The notes under the pieces are model-generated. The model worked only from the letters and a program-made list of their open reading frames with translations, did not search any database and was not told the origin of the DNA. The translations under genes were made by a program, and so were the position numbers. A DNA stretch of 64,000 nucleotides from assembly GCF_000321225.1 (NCBI RefSeq), contig NW_004450267.1:1426621-1490620 (forward strand). The letters run 5' to 3'. Numbering within the stretch: the first letter of the stretch is position 1; every line of letters begins with the position of its first letter. Shown here in pieces: positions 12,371 through 25,164 of the stretch. The stretch comes from Odobenus rosmarus divergens. Its lineage: Eukaryota > Chordata > Mammalia > Carnivora > Odobenidae.

Positions 12371-13039
12371 TATCCATTTAAATCAAGTCCCTGCTATAAA
12401 ACCCAGACATCCCAAAACAGAAACACATACCTTGTGATTCATGCACATCATCATTCACTCCTGGACCTGATGTATTTAATGAAGGCTGAATCTACTTGAA
12501 ATGAATGATTAACCTTGACATTGTAATGGCAAACAAAATTTTCATTAGTGGAATATTGTCAATGTCCTTCCCTGTTAGGAACACAAAGGAGTGTAGCTTT
12601 GCTCATAGACATCATTCTGCTCTGAGATCAGGCCCCTGACTCAAAGCTTGTTGAATATGAGCTCACTGGGCTCTGACACAGCAAGCTTGATAGGCAGAAG
12701 ACCTTTTCTCCATGAATTTTATCCCATGCAGCAGTGGTATTTCCATGTGCTTTTGCTTTTCTCTGCCAGATTTTTGGTGAAAATAGGTTGGCAAAAGCAA
12801 TATAAACAATTACTTTCTAATAATTTGTGAATTCCTGTACACAACAAATTTATTTGTGGTTCTTTATCTAATAGTTCAACAACTGAATTGTTATATGTTT
12901 GTCTGGTTTTAGTCATTTCTCAAAATAGGAAAGACAATAGATTTAATTCTTCTTTGTGACACAGATCAGGGGTGGTATCCTGATTGCCCAAGTAGAGAAA
13001 TTATCAATGTTTCAAAGAATGTCTGTTTTGATAAGAAAT

Positions 13040-13270
13040 ATACAACAAATGTGAGCCAATGCTAAGTACCCTGCAGTTCTAAGTGCACTGCAATTATGGA
13101 CACATTGAATCCCTGTAACAACCCTATGAGGTAGGTTCTGTTATTATCCTCATTTTATAAATGAAGAAACTGGGGCACAAGGAGGTTCCACTGCTTAATC
13201 AAGGTCACCCAGTTAAGAATTGGTAGAGTTCAAATGTAATCCACGGAATTTATTTCCAGAGCTTCCCTTT
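13040..13270 (-). repeat. MIR SINE relic
   Basis: Reverse MIR: 'cctatgaggtaggttctgtt', 'tcattttataaatgaagaaa', 'aatcaaggtcacccagttaa'. One of several MIRs on this strand between 13 and 21 kb. Confidence 0.75.
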
Positions 13271-13389
13271 AATCCTCTGTGTTACACTGTATGTCAATAA
13301 AAACATGATACCATGCACAATTATAATCATGTAATAAAATTGATAAAATAAGAAAGCTAATGTCACTTGAATTTACATAGTCTTTTACT

Positions 13390-13600
13390 GCTTAGAAATC
13401 ATCTTCCCATGTATTAGCTCAATGAGACTCCCAACAACCTTGAGAGGAAAGTTAAGGGAACAATAATGACCCAATTTTACAGACAAACTAAGACTCCAAT
13501 AAGTGATGACATCCGCCAAGGTCACACAACAGATGAGTGAAGATCTAGGAGTTTAATCCAGGCCTTCTGATCTCAAGGTCTCTCACATCCTAAGATCACA
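13390..13600 (-). repeat. MIR SINE relic
   Basis: Reverse MIR: 'caattttacagacaaactaa', 'gccaaggtcacacaacagat', 'tttaatccaggccttctgat'. Confidence 0.7.
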
Positions 13601-14159
13601 GAGAAAAAATGGGAATGTTAAATTGCCCTTCATCCACTGACCTCTAGTACTCGCTAGCAGGGCTTCACACCTGGTAAATGACCTTGAAGGGATCACTCGA
13701 TATTGGAAGGGAAGGGACCCAAGTGTCCCCGAGGAGTCTTCTTCTGCAGCTTGTACTTCTCTCTGGGCCCCAGAGCTAAGGGGGCGGTATTCCCACCCTT
13801 GGCCATGAGAGGATACCCTTTGGTTCTGAGAGTTTTGGCTTCCTCTTTTGCTCAGTAATTCAAGTTGAGCTTCATAAGAAAACTATATGGAAACTAAATC
13901 AAAACAGGAATTAGAAAAATTTATGAGAGGATACATTTACATTTCTTCCATTTCTGTTCCTAAAAAGTAGACATTAGTTTGGCTTGAACCTCATAGTTGG
14001 CACTTGGTTATTTTCCTCCTCAGCTGGACTGGAGATGTTAGAAAGGCTGTCTCCACTGACCCACCATCATTTTAGCCCCTTTCTAATTTCCACTGTCACT
14101 GATCTAGTGATACCTCTTCCTTCTAGAAGGGAAATGTAGCTGGAAGATCCCCATGAGAA

Positions 14160-14285
14160 TATAAAACCCATAAGGACAGGGAGATTATCTATCTTGCTTA
14201 TTTTCCTACCTCCAGTGCCTGAAATAGCATTTAGTATATAACAGGTGCTTGATAAATTCTTGAATAAATTAATCAATGAAATAAT
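14160..14285 (+). repeat. L2 LINE 3' end relic
   Basis: 'aaggacagggagattatcta', 'cctccagtgcctgaaatagc', 'ggtgcttgataaattcttga' and a terminal 'ataaatta' follow the L2 3' end order. Confidence 0.65.
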
Positions 14286-15337
14286 CCATCCATGTATCCA
14301 TTTTAAGTTAAAAATGAGACATTTATTCTTATATCAAAAAACAAACTCAGGTAACTCAGGGATAGCTTCCATATCTCCAAGTTGATCATTTTGCTTTATC
14401 AAAACCCTTTAAAGTTATCTGCCTAAATTCAATCCATCTGTTAAAATCTGATAGCCTGAGAGGGAACATGGTACCTAGGTTTCTGCCCTGAGCAGCCTCA
14501 TCCCACGTATTTAGGTCTATAGTCTTAGTTCTGATCTCTTTCTCTCAATCCCTCTCTTTTTCAATCTCTCTCTCTCTCTGTGTGTGTATGTGTCTCACAC
14601 ACATACATACACACATATACACTCACTTTCACAGAAGAGAAGGAATATAACAATAAGGAAAAGACAGACTATAGACATCAGATAAAATAAGTAGTCAATT
14701 TTAAACTCTCAAAATATGATCAAAATGACCTTAAAATGGCTTGACAATCCTAACATCAATGCCGTCAGCCATCTTTACTGAGCTGCTTTCTCCATGGACA
14801 ATTCCTAGTTGCTCTCATTTCTAATTTTAGATCCCAAATTTTCAGGGACTGGATCTTGTTGAAATAGCAGTCTCTTACAGCACCCAGCACATGACTGACA
14901 CTCAAACTGTACTATTAAAATTGTAACAAATTCATATTTTTGTCCACTGTGTTCACTAAACACTGGGTGCTATGAAAATAACAATTAATGAAAGATCCCA
15001 CTGATCCTGTACTCATAGGTATTTGATATTGAGTATGGTTCTATTGGAAATAACTGAAATATACAAACTGGTTAGAGAAAACTATCAGGAGATCAAATGG
15101 GAGTTTAGACAAGGTGACCAGTAAGGTCATTTCTAGTCCTAAATTTTTAGAATTCTCTAAAAATAAAATGTAAAGCAGAAAGAGTATGTAATTTAGAGTA
15201 AATAATTTGTTCTTGCATAAAGAGTAAATTTTTCCTGAGCCTAGGTTTATTTGCCTGTAAAATGACTACTATGTAAGTTCCAGATTAATTAAAATAATAC
15301 ATTGGAGGAAAAAAGCACTAATTTTAAAACAAAGAAA

Positions 15338-15412
15338 AGTATGAATGAGTGAATGAATAAATGAGTGAGTAAATGGATGAGTCGATGAGTAGATGGATGG
15401 ATAGATGGATGA
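15338..15412 (+). repeat. GATG/GAGT tetranucleotide repeat
   Basis: A degenerate tetramer tract (gagtgaatgaataaatgagt ... gatggatggatagatggatg) immediately beside a minus-strand CAN-SINE. Confidence 0.85.
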
Positions 15413-15426
15413 AATACAGCACCTTT

Positions 15427-15679
15427 CCTTTTTTTTAAAATTTTATTTATTTTTTTATTTATTTGAGAGATAGAGCATGCATGTATGAGAGAGCACAACC
15501 AGGGGGGAGGGGCAAAGGGAGGGAGAGAAGCTGCCTCCCCACTGAGCAGGGAGCCGGACATGGGACATGATGTGGGGCTCAATCCCAGGACCCTGAAATG
15601 GGCTCAATCCCAGGAACCTGAAATTATGACCTGAGCCGAAGGCAGACGCTTTAACCGACTGAGCCACCCAGGCACCCCA
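15427..15679 (-). mobile_element. CAN-SINE with target duplication
   Basis: Reverse-oriented CAN-SINE from tail (TTTATTTATTT) to head (ggcacccc at the right). A 15-base target duplication, AAATACAGCACCTTT (15412-15426) and AAATACGGCACCTTT (15680-15694), flanks it with one mismatch. The short duplicated stretch 'gggctcaatcccagga' occurs twice inside (about 15572-15587 and 15600-15615), a small internal duplication. Confidence 0.93.
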
Positions 15680-16130
15680 AAATACGGCACCTTTTATCTA
15701 AAAATCTCTAAATTCACATTTTAGGACAAGCAATATTGCTCAAAACAAAAGTAAAAAATATTTAGAAAGTTTGCTTTTAGAATACTGGGGAGGCAAACAG
15801 AAAATGTTCAAGAATTAGTAGTAATTGAATTAGTAGTAAATGAAAATATTTAGTAAAATTCTCATTCACTTAAAAATATTTTTCACTTAAAACTATATAT
15901 CCCTGTGCCTAATTCTGCCCACTAATCCAGCATATGCAACATGAAATCAAGGAGACATTGGTGTAGATGACTGTGTGTTTATTAAATATAAGCCAGAATA
16001 CATAGATAAATTGATAGGTAGATAGGTAGGTAGATAGATAGATGATAGATATGCATTTCAGTGTTCAGCTACCAAGAAAGGGATAAGATTATTGTATAAA
16101 GATGATTTTTTAAACAATATTTAAAACAAG

Positions 16131-16293
16131 GGGTGCCTGGGTAGCTCAGCTGGTTAAGCATCCGATTCTTGATGTTGGCACAGGTCATGATCTCAGGGTC
16201 ATGAGATCGAGCCCTGCATCAGGCTCTGCACTGGTATGGAGGCTGCTTAAGATTCTCTCTCTCCCTCTCTAAAAACAAACAAACAAACAAACA
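16131..16293 (+). mobile_element. CAN-SINE with target duplication
   Basis: Head 'gggtgcctgggtagctcagc', A/B-box-like body and an (AAAC)n tail in place of the usual (AAAT)n. Flanked by AACAATATTTAAAACAAG (16113-16130) and AACAGTATTTAAAACAAG (16294-16311), an 18-base duplication with one mismatch. Confidence 0.93.
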
Positions 16294-17699
16294 AACAGTA
16301 TTTAAAACAAGAAGGAGTAATAGTATCTTTGTAGTGTTTTGGATAGGAAACTACTATTTAAACTTATAGTGTTAGCTAGAAGAGCGCTCATGAAGTCATC
16401 AGCCTTTTCTAGATAATATATAAATATGGTAATCATCTAGAGACCATAAGAAGAGACTTCTTTAAAAGTAAGCTAGGAAATTGTCTCTTGCTGGTTGAAT
16501 ATGCTAAGAACACAGCAAGGGAGAAGAGATTCCATTCCTTCCTCCTCATTTTGACAGTTCTTCCTCTCATCTCTAAAAGTGGACAAGACAAGGAAATAGC
16601 CATAGCTGGCCTTTAAAAGATAAGTAACTAGAAGCATTTGTATTTGCTGAGGACAAAAGTCAGGGAAAGAATGTTGACTTCCTGCTAAAATAACTGGACT
16701 TCATTATTAAAAAGTATTCTAAATATGATCAATTTATAAAATTAGAAATAGAATTTGGGAGAAAGAATCATCACTTAACATTTTCTGTTCTTGTAAGGAT
16801 CTAGTACTTTGACTAGAGCAGATACTCTGTAAATGTGTACTGATTTAATTTTAACTTGAAAGTAATAAACATTCAGGATAAGTAAGAGTAGTCTCAAATT
16901 TTACCTTAAAGAAAACCTTGGGCATATCTTTATTAATAGTAGTATCACCTTGAGTCCCTGATAACATCATTTAAGTAGTAGCTATAAAAGAAAAGAAAGA
17001 AACAAATGTCTGTTAACTATAGTAGAAAACACCCAGTCTTAATCTGGGAATATGTTCCCCTCATCCCCTTTGTACATCGAGCACAGACACTGAACTACTA
17101 TTTTCTGATAATGCTACCTTCATAAAATCCTAGGGTAAACCCACGCCACTCTCCTGAGGGGAAGGGTTATTCTCTAAAGCGAGTAGAAAATCATAGTTTC
17201 AGGAATCAGATAAAAGAGACCTAGGCATGAGAAGTTACATTTAAAGCTCCAAGAAGAAGGTACGCCTTTCTTTCTTGTCCCTGGATTTTGAGCAATCCAT
17301 CCTGGCCTATGGTTGTTCTGATTGTCAAGGGAAGAGATGCTCTACCAAAGAGAATCAGGCCAGAAACTAAACAGGAAAACAATCTCATAGGTGCACCTAA
17401 GACACTGGTCTGGAGCTGTGGACTCTGGAGAGTGAATCATATCAAGTTATCTAGCGGTTAGTTGCAAATTACTCTCCATATTGTGATTTCCTCTGTTACA
17501 CACTGTCCTTCAATATAGTCTTTTATTAATGCCTATTTTCAACAGTCAAGCAACCATTGGGTGTTCCTTACAGAATCCTTATTAATTTTAGACAAATCTT
17601 ATGCCTTTTAGTTTGAACCATGCAAAAACATCAACTGAAAACTATGTTCAAAGTATAGGTTAAAAGTATTTGAAGGAAAGGAAGAACAGGGTAGGAAAG

Positions 17700-17935
17700 A
17701 GAAGGGAAATTAAAATTTATCAAGCACCTGCAATGCACCAGGCACAGTGCTGGGCTCTCTACAGGTTATATTACTTAACCCCCATGATAATCCTGTAAGG
17801 CCAACATTATTATCCACATGTACAATGAAAAAAGTGAAGGTCAGAAAGGTTAATCAATTGTCTGAAGAATGGGTCCAGTCAAGAATTCAAATCTAGTTTA
17901 TCGGACTCCATATCTGAGGCTTTCTTAATGACTGT
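17700..17935 (-). repeat. MIR SINE relic
   Basis: Reverse MIR covering most of the element: 'caccaggcacagtgctgggc', 'gataatcctgtaaggccaac', 'tcagaaaggttaatcaattg', 'tccagtcaagaattcaaatc'. Confidence 0.8.
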
Positions 17936-19519
17936 CTTTAGGTGATGAATCCACAATATGAATTAATAAGGGGACCATTTATATTCTTAAAGTGTTAAAA
18001 AAAAAGTTAAGATAACCATGAATTAAGGCCACTTAGAATCTAAGTCAGAGGCATCCAGACTGTTTCCTGATACTCATGGCCTCATTTGAAGCACTAGTTT
18101 AATAATTAGAGCCACGAAAAGAAAAATTGGAGAAAGTGGTCTCTATCTTCAAGTGTCTAAAAAAGTTCTTCTTGAAAAAAAGAAAGAGGTATCCTGTGCA
18201 TCCAGAGGCAAACTTGGATTCAGTTAAGCAGTTGTATATAAGAAAGTATAGATCAACAATGAAACAGATGGCTTCACAAAATGGGGAAGTGAGCTTCCCA
18301 TCATCAGAGACATTCAAATAAGAGCAATACCACAGGCGGAGGGTTCCAAGAGCTGAGATGCATATTCTATAAAACAGTTACAGTCAGCATTGCTGGGGTG
18401 GAGAAGGAATCAAAATGACTATAGGCTGTATCCAAGGCAATACTTGGCAAACCTTTCTTTTAAGAAAGTTAAAAGATAAGGATGAATGAATGATGGAACT
18501 GATTGTTAGTGAAAAAAATGACAGTAGAGTGGAGCAAGATACAAGATTCAAGGAGACAGTCAAGGAAAGCATATCAAGATAACTGTGTGAAGAAAGCATG
18601 GGGCTAACAGTTATTTTATATGGTATATTAATATGGCATAGATGATTAAGGGGGTTGCCTCTTAAAAGTTGAGCAGTTAAATGATCATGTTCCTATGGGG
18701 TATAGCATTCTAGAGTAAGGAAAAGAAAACAAGAACCTATTAAAATGTAAGTGAGGAAAGTTCCCCAGGAAAGGCCAGTGTCAAGAGTCCCTAAGGTGTT
18801 AGTCAAAACTATAGTGAATTCTGTGGACGATAAGTCACTGGCCCTTATGGATTCCTGTGTAGGAAAGATCCCGTTTGAGGTAAGAGACTTTAAAGTAACC
18901 AAAAGCCAACAGCTTAAAGGTGAACAGAGAACCAAAGGGAAATGATTAGGGGGACAAAGGAGAGTATTAGGAACTCTGTGAAGGTTCCCTGCATAGAAGG
19001 TCTTTTGTAGGCAAACTGTCAGGATCGTAGAATGGAGAATATGGAAAGCAAATAGTTATTGGCCCCCAGTTGCAATTGCCTGCTACAAGATCTACCATTT
19101 CTACTATCAGTAATCATAGAGAAATCTGGAGATTCAATTTATGGTAGAAAGAAGGACATATTTAAATCTATGTACACATTCACAGCTTTTAATATAGTAT
19201 CTTTGATTTCATTTTTTAGAAAGAAAAAGGAGAATCACAACTCCAGAAAACCCAAAACCAATTTGAGAAAACTTAGTATAAACTGAGAAAAATACTTACA
19301 AAATGATTTCTCAAGTCAATGTTCCAAAACACAAGAAGGAAGAAGGAGAGATTGTAGTAGATTGTGGATCAACAGTTGTCATATTTGTGAAGTCAGGGAT
19401 TTGGAAAGGCAACCATCTTGTTGTCTGATTGGCAATTTTTAACTTACTGTACACACAGTATTATCTTCAAAACTGGAGAATAAGCATATGTCCCACTGGG
19501 TGATATTTTTGAGAAGAAA

Positions 19520-19610
19520 ATTGCATGACCATAGAAAGGTCATTTAACCTCTGTGTATGAGTTCACTCCTCCATAAAATAAGAAATTTTAAAAAGAATAA
19601 CAGATGATCT
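19520..19610 (+). repeat. MIR fragment
   Basis: 'agaaaggtcatttaacctct' then 'cctccataaaataagaaatt' match the MIR core. Confidence 0.55.
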
Positions 19611-20139
19611 TTACGTTTTGAGCCTGCCAATAGAAAGTTACTTTTGGAAGGGTCCTGGAATCAGGGGTGACATTCAATTTTAGGGATTCTAAACAACAAG
19701 AAAAGTAGCATATAACCTAAAGTGCCCAGATATTTTCAACGTGACCACTTACTTGAAAAAGAAAGGACACTAGTAACTGTAGCAAAGACTGTCATAGGGA
19801 TAAATGACCCCAATACCAATGACACTCTCTGAAGCAGCTTAAGTCTCCCAATTTTGGTTCAGACTTGTCCCTCTATCTCGGAGTGGGTGGATTGTGGAGG
19901 GAGGAATGATGAGGTGCTCTGGTGCTTAGGAGGATGGCACAAAACAAAATAGAGCTATTCCCATCATAGCTGGACTTCGGAGGTTGTTTGTTTTTTTCCT
20001 TCCTGTGTGTTGTATCTTTATAGATCAGGAAATTTTAGATGACTCTTAATAAGCAGCTTTGTAATAATTCAGATCAAAGAAAGAGGTAATTCTATAGTGA
20101 GGAGAGTCAACAGAAGCAATATGTTCTAATAGGCTTACA

Positions 20140-20290
20140 CCTAGCCTGACTTGAAATCTCATTCTCATGCTATTTACTCAATATGGAACCTTGGACAAAT
20201 TATTCCTCTTCTGTATGTATCTATAGTCCCATTCTTAGAATGAGATTAACCAGATGATTACTAAGGTCCCTTCTCTAAAATTCGATGGCT
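20140..20290 (+). repeat. MIR fragment
   Basis: 'aaccttggacaaattattcc', 'cattcttagaatgagattaa' and 'gattactaaggtcccttctc' follow MIR order. Confidence 0.6.
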
Positions 20291-20514
20291 CTAATTATAA
20301 TACTCACTACGTCACAGTATTCACAAAAAGCAAATGAGGATACTCCCTTTTATCTTCCAAAGTAATTTCAGGGTGGTTAACTAAAATAAAAAGAGGGATT
20401 GGTTACCCTTCATCCCTCAGGCCCATGACTAGATGTCCTCAGTCCCCAGAAAAACTAAACCTGACTGGTTATCTTTTACCACAAAGCACTTCTCCATAAC
20501 TCTGGATAAAAGCA

Positions 20515-20760
20515 ATAATAATTAAAGTAAATACTTCTTGAGTGCTAATTATTTACCCGGAACTGGTCTAAGTACTTTATAGGTATCAATTATTTAATTT
20601 TCATAACAAGCCTATGAAGTAGATATTACTATTATCAACAAGGAAACAGAGGAACACAAAAGTTAAGCAAGTTAGCTAAGGTTATACCTCTAGTAAAGAG
20701 GATGGCCAGGATTTGAACATAGAAAGTCGGGATCCAGCCTCTTACGAATAGATCAGTCAC
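20515..20760 (-). repeat. MIR SINE relic
   Basis: Reverse MIR: 'ataacaagcctatgaagtag', 'aggaaacagaggaacacaaa', 'agctaaggttatacctctag', 'ccaggatttgaacatagaaa'. Confidence 0.75.
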
Positions 20761-21009
20761 CTCCCAGTTATGTGGTGCAGGTGGTGCAAGGGAGAAGGAA
20801 GGGGTAGTGTGCTAGTGATGGTGCTTTTTGCTGCAGCTCTTCTTTATTGTCCCATAAGAAAAGGAAAAAGGTCCTCGGCAGGTTGGGAAAGCTGGATATG
20901 AAAAATGCTCTCAACTAGGAAAGGTTGGAAGCAGGTCCATGCTTTCTGCTTCTAAATAGCTAAATATATGTATGAACCGAGAGATTAGATTGAGAAAAAG
21001 TCACATCAC

Positions 21010-21245
21010 ATCTTATGATTTAAGTGTTTTTCAAGCATTTAATCCTCACAATTATCCAGTGGGATAAGCATGATAGGTATTATTATTATTCTACTATTAC
21101 AGAACAAAACATTGAGAGTCCTCTCTCAATGAGTCTAAATTCAATGAGTCAAGTTGATAGCTAATTAGTGAAGAAACCAGGACTTAAATCTGTTGTTTTC
21201 CAAAGGGATGTCCTCTCCACTCTACCACACTGCTTCTATTAACCC
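21010..21245 (-). repeat. MIR SINE relic
   Basis: Reverse MIR: 'caagcatttaatcctcacaa', 'ataggtattattattattct', 'gctaattagtgaagaaacca', 'tctaccacactgcttct'. Confidence 0.65.
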
Positions 21246-22217
21246 TTTCCAGCTCTCACACGGAGTTCTGATCCATGAGCAAATCTTCCTCTCTCTATAC
21301 TTTCTTTATTGCTCAATCCAGAAATTCACCAGAGAGGATGCTGGCGGCTCTGAGCTTGCTCAGAATGCCTTACCATGATTTGTCATATGGCTGCCTTTGT
21401 GGGCTGAACACTAACCATCCAATATCACATTGCTGTCCTGCAATCAGAAAATAATCCTCAGTACGGACATCTCCCTCAGTTTATAATCCTAGCTGATCCC
21501 TGTAATAACACAGCACCTCACTTTTACTTCCTTGAAAATTGTGACCAAGACTTACTCTGCTTTTGAAGCAGAATCAGGCCTAAATGTGTGGCTCACTAAT
21601 TTTCTTCTTTGTTAGAGAGCCCCCTGTTGCATAATCTGTGTAATTAAAGTGTGTATGGTTTTGCTAACCAATTCTCCTAGAGCCAGTCAAATTGTGTAAG
21701 ACTTAAAAAGAATTATACTGGCAGTATCCACAAAATGCCGACCTCTGATTTTCTTTTCAGAGTATTCGGTCTTACAGAGCCACTGTATAAGTATGTATCT
21801 AAAAGAGCAACTTAATGCAGCATTAAGTCACTAAATTCTGGGGGTTTGCATTTTAATGCATAACTGCTGTTAGCTTATTGAGAGAGCCTGGGCGAACAGC
21901 CTAACCTTTTTGTTCCTTAGGACCATTTGGAAAATGAAAACAGTAGACTTTCATTACAAAGATTTATATAGAATCACTGAACATAAGAACTGGAATGGAA
22001 GGAACCCTAAGAATCATCCAGGCCAATGCCCTCATTTGAAAGATTATGAAACTGAAGACTGACAAAGATGCAGCATACCATAGGTCACATAGCTACTGGT
22101 GGCTTAAACCGAAATACTGTCAGGTTTCCTGATTCTAAGATCAGTGGTCTCTCTGGTATCAAATTTAATTTTTCACCTAAAAGTTCCTATTTTAGGCTTG
22201 CTTTTAAAAGAAGACAA

Positions 22218-22404
22218 AGAGGGGCACCTGGGTGGCTCAGTCGGTTGGGCATCCAACTCCTGGTTTCAGCTCAGCTGGTGGTCGGGGGATGGGGGTGTCC
22301 TGAGATTGAGCCCCACATCAGGCTCCGTGCTCAGCACAGAGTCTACTTGAGATTCTTTTCCTCTTCCTTCCTCTCCCTCTCCCTGCTGCCCAACGCCCCC
22401 CTAC

Positions 22405-22458
<54 letters not shown>

Positions 22459-22490
22459 AAATAAATAAATATAATCTTTAAAAGAAAAAT
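22218..22490 (+). mobile_element. CAN-SINE with CT/CA expanded tail
   Basis: Head 'aggggcacctgggtggctca', body with 'gagccccacatcaggctccg', then the CT-rich tail has grown into (TC)n followed by (AC)n (22404-22456) before 'aaataaataaatataatctt'. It shows how SINE tails seed dinucleotide microsatellites. Confidence 0.93.
22404..22456 (+). repeat. (TC)n(AC)n compound microsatellite
   Basis: About 12 TC units run straight into about 15 AC units inside the SINE tail. Probably length-variable. Confidence 0.93.
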
Positions 22491-23314
22491 AAAACACAAA
22501 TAAAAAGGGATATGTATAGGATGCTTACCACTCAATCCTCACAACCACTAAGTTATTTATTATAACCTGATTTACATAGGCATAAACAAGCTCAGGCTGC
22601 TGAGGGTGTGGGCCAAGGTTAAATTCATGATTAATGATGGTATTAGCACGCTACCTCTGATCTTAATTTGAAATTCTTTATTTCCTTCTTTGGACCTTTC
22701 CTCACCTTCCCCCATTTAAACTTACCCATTAGGCAAGATCAAATGATTTCTAAAATCTTCATTAAAGAATGCTAACGGTTTCCCCCAAATGCCCCCAACT
22801 AGCATATAAAGTAGACATTTTCTTCTCTCTCGCCTCACTGCCTATGTCCCCTCATCCTCTTCATCCAACATCTATTTTCAAACAAAACAGGATTCTTTAG
22901 TACCACAGGAATTTCTCTTAATGGTTTATTGCATAGGATAAAAGGCTCATAATTCTCTTTGTAACTGTACAAGTATCATCAAAATACAGAATTCTTTGTG
23001 ATGCTAATGCGAATTTTCCTCACTAGGTAGTACCGCTTGCGAAGCATCTGGTGCAACATGCCAAGAATACATGTGAGCTGAAAGGCGGGACACAAACCCT
23101 GCCACAGGGTCTTCTCTGTCGGGAAATTTCCCGGCAGGCCCGGCCTTTACTACACATACTGCATGCTGTACCATCTGATAGCCACATGAGTAACTTCCTT
23201 AATTAGTTCACCCCTTGTGTTCTTTGGATTCGAAGATTAAATTAAATGCAAAATTTGCAAATCATTGTTGGAGTATTCATTAGCCTGAAAATCATCTGTA
23301 AAAAACAACTATAG

Positions 23315-23485
23315 GGGGCACCTGGGTGGCTCAGTCGTTAAGCGCCTGCCTTCGGCTCAGGTCATGATCCCAGGGTCCAGGGATCGAGCCCCGCATCGGG
23401 CTCCCTGCTCGGCAGAAAGCCTGCTTCTCCCTCTCCCACTCCCCCTGCTTGTGTTCCCTCTCTTGCTGTGTCTCTCTCTGTCAGA

Positions 23486-23528
<43 letters not shown>

Positions 23529-23555
23529 ATCTTTAAAAAAAAATTTAAAAAAAAT
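23315..23555 (+). mobile_element. CAN-SINE, young, perfect target duplication
   Basis: Head 'ggcacctgggtggctcagtc' is followed by a body that I read as close to consensus and a long (AAAT)n tail (about 23484-23531). A perfect 14-base duplication AAAAACAACTATAG lies at 23301-23314 and 23556-23569. Intact flanks and a long pure tail suggest the most recent SINE in the window. Confidence 0.96.
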
Positions 23556-23859
23556 AAAAACAACTATAGCTTGGGGAAAATTCCATGAAGACCTGAGTTT
23601 GCCGACATCTTACACATGTGTAATTCAACTCACATGTCAGGAGAGTATGTAAATGGACATGTTTGTTCTCTGTAACAATTCCCCTCCAGTGTATTTGTGT
23701 GTATATGTGTATAAAATGTATATATGTTATATATATGTATGTATACGTAACTTTTAATGCTATGGTAAGAAGACTGGTGAAGGAATGAAATGTGATCCGT
23801 TGCCAAGTCTCCTACTAAAGTATTTACTTTCATTTCTTTCTACATCTATCTATATCTCT

Positions 23860-24290
23860 ATTTTTAACTAGCCACATATTTTATCCATCCCTCCATCCTT
23901 CAGTCACTGGGCACTTACTAAAAGCCAAACTGCTTAGCACATGGGGGACACAGAGAAAATCATACATTGTTTATGCCATCGGAGAACTTTCTGTCTAGTG
24001 GATAAACCTGATGTTCTAGGTGATGACAGAATGACACGCGTGCCCCTGAAAGGTGCTCCGTGCTGAGATGAACACCACTCCCAACTGGAAGAGACGCTGC
24101 AAGGTTTCATCAGGGAGAATGATGGGAGAATTTCCCACCCACGGATAAGTGGGATGTGGCCTCCCAGGAAAGGGGCTAAGGAAGGCCTTCCAAACAGAAA
24201 AAAAGAGAGAAAAGCACAGAGGTGTCCAACTTCGCAGTGATCTGAGGCTGGGAAGTCCTGTAGCACAGGGACCTGTTGTATCTTGTGCAT
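23860..24290 (-). repeat. Old LINE (L2-like) relic
   Basis: The left part ('cttcagtcactgggcactta ... acacagagaaaatcatacat') resembles the reverse complement of an L2 3' end. The right part includes 'aaggaaggccttccaaacag'. Degenerate, so the family call is tentative. Confidence 0.4.
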
Positions 24291-24914
24291 TATCGTATTT
24301 CACGTGCCAAGCCCATTAACAAAACTAAACTGATCAAACAAAACAATAACTGAATGAACAGTCTTTGAAGAGTGTTGATAGTTCATCGGGTTCAGAGAAT
24401 CAGATATATGGAGACATAGTGTAGAATCAGTTTCCAAAGGAAGTTTGGTGACATAGCACTAGAGAATAGAATGTATTGCTATGGAATTTGTGCCTTATCT
24501 TGAAAGCAGCAGAAAGCTATTAAAAGTCTTTAAAAGTGACCATGATACAATTTAAGCAATAAAGTTTTGTACTATTTCATCTTTTAATAAAAGCAATGGG
24601 GATAAGTAGGTACAACAGAGTTCATAGTAGCCAGATTCAATTCATTAAAATTAAATTACATTAAACTAAAATTCAATATGTAGAAATTATATGGGGATGG
24701 AAGTGCCTTACTACTTTCTTACATGGATATATATTAGCATAAAGAGCACATGAGACAAAGCTCTGAGAGAACAAGTTCTAAGGTGTTACACATATTCTCA
24801 CCAACTCCTATATAGCTCTCTACAAATGTTACTGAAAAGTGCCGGGAGGCCACGTAAGTAGAAAAACAGGTATAAATATGCAGAGGCTTTCCCAAAGTCA
24901 CATATGAAAAAGAG

Positions 24915-25055
24915 CACAGGATGTAATAAGACCTGGATTTAGAACGGCTTCTATCATTAACCTGCTTTAAGACCCTGGGCCTTTCTTCCCCTTTCTGGGC
25001 CCCAGTCATCTCATCTATAAAAGGAAGGAGTAGACAGGTATCTTCCACAGTCTGC
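24915..25055 (+). repeat. MIR fragment
   Basis: 'gacctggatttagaacggct', 'taagaccctgggcctttctt', 'cagtcatctcatctataaaa' match MIR order. Confidence 0.65.
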
Positions 25056-25164
25056 TTGGAAAATATCTTCTTCTGAGGAAAAAGAAATATATCCTCTTCT
25101 TTGTTCATCTAAAAATGAACAAATAAAAGCATAAAATAAAAGATGAGGCAGGAAGTTGGAGAGG

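Larger units (their letters stand above)
10750..19519. other. Flank 10.75-19.5 kb: remaining gaps without recognised features
   Basis: Outside the listed repeats nothing is recognised at 10750-11570, 11775-12185, 12380-13035, 13610-14155, 14290-15335, 15695-16110, 16315-17695 and 17940-19515. All are AT-rich with short chance frames. A CT/GT/CA-rich patch lies at 14563-14622 and a TAGA/TAGG patch at 16005-16050. Confidence 0.5.

Noticed and set aside
22068..22481. 137-codon plus-strand frame
   Set aside because: Most of it is translated CAN-SINE and its CT/CA tail; no independent coding evidence.
23938..24303. Two overlapping minus-strand frames of 118 and 95 codons
   Set aside because: They lie in an old LINE-like relic, overlap each other in two phases and have no recognisable domain.
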